DNA of 64,000 nt from Ctena decussata (taxonomy: Eukaryota; Mollusca; Bivalvia; Lucinida; Lucinidae): the NCBI GenBank assembly GCA_963989385.1, contig OZ022502.1:15115001-15179000 (forward strand). Reading direction: 5' to 3'. Shown piece by piece: positions 48,401-54,400 of the stretch (position 1 is the first letter of the stretch; the number at the start of each line of letters is the position of its first letter). The translations under genes and the position numbers were made by a program. The notes under the pieces were generated by a model. It did not search any database, was not told where the DNA came from, and was given only the letters and a program-made list of their open reading frames with translations.

Positions 48401-51400
48401 AGGTCATAGGCCTTTTGGTTCTGGAGTTAAAGATTTTTGAAGGATTTTTACCATATATGGGCTGGGTGGCCATCTTGGTCATGTGACCCAGATACCGCAA
48501 ACAAACTTTCGTTTCCCCAACCCATGGAGGCTGCATACGAAATTTGGCTTCAATCGGCCCAGTGGTTTCAGAGGAGAAGATGTTTGAAAATCTTGACGAC
48601 GGATGGTCAGACGGAATGACCTTGACCTTTCGTGACATAATATCTTCATCTGGTCATTTAGTCGACCATGTATACCAAGTATTAGACCTTAGAATTAAAT
48701 AGTTTCTGAGAAATCCACTGTTTAAGCGTTTTCCCATATAAAAGCCTAACGTACCAAACTTGACCATACCGTAAATTAGGTCAAGGTCAACGCAAGGTCA
48801 TGATTTGTATAAACTATGATGCGCCGGCATGCTTGATGCTATATACCAAGTTTCAAGGTCATAGGCCTTTTGGTTCTGGAGATGAAGATTTTTGAAGGAT
48901 TTTTACCATATATGGGCGTGGCGGCCATCTTGGTCATGTGACCCAGATACCGCAAACAAACTTTCGTTTTCCCAACCCACGGAGGCTGCATATTAAATTT
49001 GGCTTCAATCGGCCCAGTGGTTTCAGAGGAGAAGATGTTTGAAAATCTTGAAGACGGATGGTCTGACGGAATGACCTTGACCTTTCGTGACATAATATCT
49101 TCATCTGGTCATTTAGTCGACCATGTATACCAAGTATTAAACCTTAGAATTAAATAGTTTCTGAGAAATCCACTGTTTAAGCGTTTTCCCATATAAAAGC
49201 CTAACGTACCAAACTTGACCATACCGTAAATTAGGTCAAGGTCAACGCAAGGTCATGATTTGTATAAACTATGATGGGCCGGCATGCCCAATGCTACATA
49301 CCAAGTTTCAAGGTCATAGGCCTTTTGGTTCTGGAGAAGAAGATTTTTGAAGGATTTTTACCATATATGGGTGTGGCGGCCATCTTGGTCATGTGACCCA
49401 GATACCGCGACAAACTTTTGTTTTCCCAACCCACGGATGCTGCATATGAAATTTGGCTTCAATCGGCCCAGTGGTTTCAGAGGAGAAGATGTTTGAAAAT
49501 CTTGACGACGGATTGTCCGACGGAATGACCTTGACCTTTCGTGACATAATATCTTCATCTGGTCATTTAGTCGACCATGTATACCAAGTATTAAACCTTA
49601 GAATTAAATAGTTTCTGAGAAATCCACTGTTTAAGCGTTTTCCCATATAAAAGCCTAATGTACCAAACTTGACCATACCATAAATTAGGTCAAGGTCAAC
49701 ACAAGGTCATGATTTGTACAAACTATGATGGGCCGGCATGGCCAATGCTACATACCAAGTTTCAAGGTCATAGGCCTTTTGGTTCTGGAGAAGAAGATTT
49801 TTGAAGGATTTTTACCATATATGGGCGTGGCGGCCATCTTGGTCATGTGACCCAGATACCGCAAACAAACTTTCATTTTCCCAACCCACGAAGGCTGCAT
49901 ATGAAATTTAACTTCAATCGGCCCAGTGGTTTCAGAGGAGAAGATGTTTGAAAATGTTGACGACGGATGGTCCGACGGAATGACCTTGACCTTTCGTGAC
50001 ATAAAATCTTCATCTGGTCATTAAGTCAACCATGTATACCAAGTATTAAACCTTAGAATTAAATAGTTTCTAAGAAATCCACTGTTTAAGCGTTTTCCCA
50101 TATAAAAGCCTAACGTACCAAACTTGACCATACTGTAAATTAGGTCAAGGTAAACGCAAGGTCATGATTTGTACAAACTATGATGGGCCGGCATGCCCGA
50201 TGCTACATACCAAGTTTCAAGGTCATAGGCCTTTTGGTTCTGGAGAAGAAGATTTTTGAAGGGTTTTTACCATATATGGGCGTGGCGGCCATCTTGGTCA
50301 TGTGACCCAGATACCGCGAACAAACTTTCGTTCCCCCGACCTAGGTAGGCTCCATATGAAATATGACTTCAATCGGCCCAGAGGTTTCAGAGAAGAAGAT
50401 GTTTGAAAATGTTGACGACGGACGACGGACTGACGACGGACGGACGGACGACGGATGCCTGGCTATACTATAAGCTCACCTATGAGCCTAAAGGCTCAGG
50501 TGAGCTAAAAACTTTAACCAAAACATCCAATTCAAACGATGATGCGGACGCGGACGCCGACGCCGTGGTGACAACAATAGCTCTTCCTGAACTTTCGTTC
50601 AGGCGAGCTAAAAATGCCAAAATTGGCAAGCCATAGGCTGAATGGTAATTTTACAACAAAACTGGACAGAAACACGAGGGTCATACTAATTCGCTTACCT
50701 GTGCTATCAACCAATCTGGTACTGTGCAAACTAGCTGTCAGCCAAAAATTTGGTCATAAGCAATAACAATAACAGTAAATGATACTATTGTTAATGGCTG
50801 TTAACCCAGCTGACACTATTGTTGACCGATTCGATCAACAGCCATTTTTGCATTTATGGTAACTCATTCACTCTTTCGACAGCATAGGTAGGGAAACTGG
50901 TATGACCCCATGAGACATTACAGGCTGATCTTAGTCTAACATGCCATCATCCAGGTACGTTTCCTAAACTACAGAAGAATTGATACATAAACTATTTGAC
51001 AGCCTTCTTACCATAGTACCAATGTATTTATTAATCATTTACTTACCAACCAATGTGCATTAGTTGTTGATTTCTTTGCTGTGGTTTCCTTTTTAAATAT
51101 GCAATTATTTGTATCTTAACCCTTAAAGCGCCAAAAATTAAAATTGTTGAATTGGCAAACAGTGTAGATCCAGATGAGATGGCTCATAATGAGCCACCTC
51201 ATCTGAATCTACACTGTTTGCCCTCTAGTATTCGAATTCTCAATATGATATCACTTCGACGAGACATTTTGTGAAATTCTGCAGACGTAAATTTTGTCGT
51301 CTGCTTTCTGGCACATTAAGGGTAAAAAAGGTTTCATTCCTATTGACTTATTCTTCATGAAAACTTAAAGTCAAAACTACTGTAGGAAAAAATCATGACA

Positions 51401-54400
51401 GTGGTCCATTAGATTATCTTTTTTTATAAATTAGTTTATGCATGAAAGCCTATTAAAAACAACTAATACTGTTTCACAATGCTTGAAGGGCTTGATTTAA
51501 AATGGAATGAATATAAAAGTGAGGATTTACATATACTGTACATGTACTATACCCACAAAAATAAACACTATACATTACTTCTACAACGGTCAAAACTAAG
51601 AATACATACAATCTACTCTCACTAAAATGTTTCAACAAAATGCAAAAATAACTGGAATACACGCTAACAGAATACATGCACTGCGGAAATGAACAACATA
51701 TAGTAGATACAGCTAGTCTCTGACCTATAAACCAAACCTGTATTTAGGCCAAACTTAGGCTCAAGGATTTTTTTTTCATACTTTCTGCCAGACAACATAT
51801 TGTAGAACCTTATTACAAATAGATTGCTAAATCTATTCAAATGAGAAGTCCAATTACATTTTATCACGAAATGTATATATATCACTTTAATATTTTATGA
51901 TGAAATGTGTACCACATATTTTTTTCCCCAAGAAACATTCACCACATAAATGTTTTGACAAGAAATGTATACCACATAAGCGTTTAACCCATTCCATTCG
52001 GAATAACCCTTTAGGGGTATCTGGGCAAACAGTTTGAATCCAGATCAGGCCCCACGTTTGTGGGGCCTGATCTGGATCCAAACTGTTTGCTGCTTAGATA
52101 TCATTTCTACAAGAGTTAGTTAAACCAATATTGTCAAAATATTTTTGATTTTTGATGCAGACGACTATTTCAGCAGACGACAAAAAATACCCAGAATGCA
52201 ATGGGTAAATCATGATAGCATACCACATAAAGTTTTTATCATGCGATGAACACCACATAATTTTCACAACAATGTTGGCCTAGCTGCTGCTATTTTCAGC
52301 AAGAGAGAGAAAAAGAGCTATAATTTACCTCAACATTAGGATGTAGATGACAACCTTCAGGCACATCCAGGAAATGATAGTTGATACCTTCAAGGGCCTG
52401 GATCAGACTGCTCAGCCTGACATTAGGATTGAAGAATGCTGCTGGGTGACGATATTTCACTGAAAGGAAACAACAATTTTTAAAAGTTTATTTCCCATTT
52501 TCTAAACTTATTCAACATATAAAAAGTATCATATTTTGAATTTCAATTCAATATGTTGTTTACCTTGTTCACTAGCATTTTACTGTAATTGTACAAAAGC
52601 AGAACTTCAATGGCTCCAACAGGCTTGGGATCCAGCCAAATGTAGTTTTAGCCATCCAGGGTTAGTTCCTATATAAACTGACCTCTAGAAACCAAGGAAT
52701 GAGTTCTAGCCAGGCAGGGTTAACGAGCCATCAGGGCTAGAGTCATTTAAGTTCTACTGTATTGATTTTCATGAATATCACAGTTGGTAAGTCAGTGCAA
52801 ACTTCAATTCCCATAAAAACACACTTTTTACCAAGAACAACAAATTAGCAAACTTTTATTTACATAAACTTGGTCAAAACTGCTTATCTGCAAAATTTTG
52901 TTCCCAAGAAAACAAACTTTTACAGAATTTTGCTATTTTGTACATCTTTTTTTTTTTTTAAATTAAAGCTCTGCAAAACATAATGCAAAGGAGAAAACCT
53001 TTTTTTTCAAATAATACAAATCTGACAGATATACTTCAAACAACTAAAAACTTGGATTGGTCATATTACAACAAGAAGGACCAAGACAGTTACAAGTTCT
53101 GGCAAAATCATCTTTTTCATGAATTCAAGGTGAATAAGTACACTTTAAGGGGAAGTAATTCGTCATTTCCTTCCTGGCCACCCTTCTCCATGGGGATCAA
53201 CTCTGAAAGGAAAGAATTTGATTCTTTCCTTAAAGGGCTTCAACCTCCAGGGAAGAAAACAGGAAGTCAAAAAAATTTGTTTCTATTTATAGAATCGGCA
53301 GAAAAGCATGAAGGTGTACTATATTTTGTTGGTTATAAGACGATGGTTTTTCCTCCCAAAACAATCTCAAAGATCTAGATCCATCTTTCAAGATGGATCT
53401 AGATCTTTGGGATTTTTTGGAAGAGAGAAACCATTTATAGCTGTCAAGACTGATTTACATCCTTGAGGTAATTTTGGTAAGTGAACTCCCATCTTATAAC
53501 CAAATAAACATGGTACCCATACGCCTTGAATTTTCTTGACAATATTCAGTGTTCCCATCATATCAACTTACATCTAGCAACTTCAAAATCTTTTTTCACA
53601 GCTGTCTGAGAGGCCCAGTAATCTACCATAGCACTCAAACTCTGCATGTCATACATATCTGTGGAATAACTGCCATATATCACCTCTGATAACATAAACC
53701 GGATACCAGTCCAAGAGGTTGTCCTTGGCTGCTGGGAACCATCTGGGGCAGGGTAGGTAATCTGGTCCTTGAATTCACCAGTTATAAACTGCAAGGCCTC
53801 CTAAAGATGCACAAAAACAAAAGATTGAGGTTACATGAAGAAAGACTGATCTATTAAAGCACTGAAATTAATATTCATGCTACGGTATATAAATTTACTA
53901 TGTAAATGGTGAAGTCTGAAACTGTCCAAATATAAATGAACAAAGCATATCATGACAGGTTCACATTTCTATGGCATGCCCTTTTACTATTTATTCTATT
54001 AGATAGATATCTTATATACTATATAAGATCTTATTTCTTAATTTAGATAGCTTATATAGCATCTTATTTCTTAATTTAGATATCTTATATGCAATATAGA
54101 TAACTTATTTAACTAATAAGATATCTTAGATATTAAATAAGGTATCTAATATAGTATATAAGATATCTAATTTAATGTAGATATCTGATACTATACACTA
54201 TATAGATATCTGATATATCAGATATCTTATATATCATATTAGACATCTATTAAACAGGATAAATAGTAAAAGGGCTTGCCATACATTTCTTATCATCATA
54301 TCAAAACTGCGAAATGTTATTTTTTGGCTATTTCTATTTAATATTCATTGTTAAGGCTCATGCACAAACCAGTCAGCTTCATTTCAATTTTTGGAACAGT

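Larger units (their letters stand above)
46505..50513 (-). mobile_element. Tandem-repeat element I (455 bp units, minus orientation), nested in J
   Basis: On the minus strand it starts TTTTAGCTCACCTGAGCCTT TAGGCTCATAGGTGAGC, then TTATAGTATAGCCAGGCATC and CGTCGTCCGTCC. Seven or so long units follow, and it ends GGTGAGCGATTCAGGGCCTC ATGGCCCTCTTGTT. Both ends and orientation are clear, and its insertion in J is clean. Confidence 0.78.
45487..50610 (-). mobile_element. Tandem-repeat element J (minus orientation), containing element I
   Basis: On the minus strand it starts TTAGCTCGCCTGAACGAAAG TTCAGGAAGAGCTATTG (hairpin), then GACGCCGTGGTG-type sequence with a GTCCGC/GACGCG microsatellite. ~160 bp units follow with TGACCTTGA-CA-TCAAGGTCA palindromes (plus-strand positions ~45885, 46042, 46205, 46382) and a TTAACC.AAAC spacer. 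It ends AGGCGAGCTATGCTGTCAGG CGACAGCTCTTGTT. Element I is inserted between two of its units (GTCTTTAACAAG / AAAACTTTAACC). Confidence 0.72.
30398..52328 (-). other. Giant intron of the dynein gene (21.9 kb)
   Basis: The intron is bounded by donor GTAAAT at 52328-52323 and acceptor CTTACAG ending at 30398. It is about twenty times longer than the neighbouring introns (710-1,410 bp). Nearly all of the excess can be assigned: a Mutator-like transposon (34014-41410), a mariner-like MITE (31597-32507), a degenerate minisatellite (~41860-44700), two nested tandem-repeat elements (~45487-50610) and two piggyBac-like MITEs. Confidence 0.85.

Noticed and set aside
47474..50002. Family of 84-residue proteins in tandem
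   Set aside because: Frame conservation follows from recent tandem amplification of a 455 bp unit; residues change freely and one copy is frameshifted. Kept only as a finding to test.
52983..53378. 131-codon plus-strand frame in a dynein intron
   Set aside because: It crosses two MITEs (hairpins at 53205 and 53365) and is antisense to the gene, with no domain.
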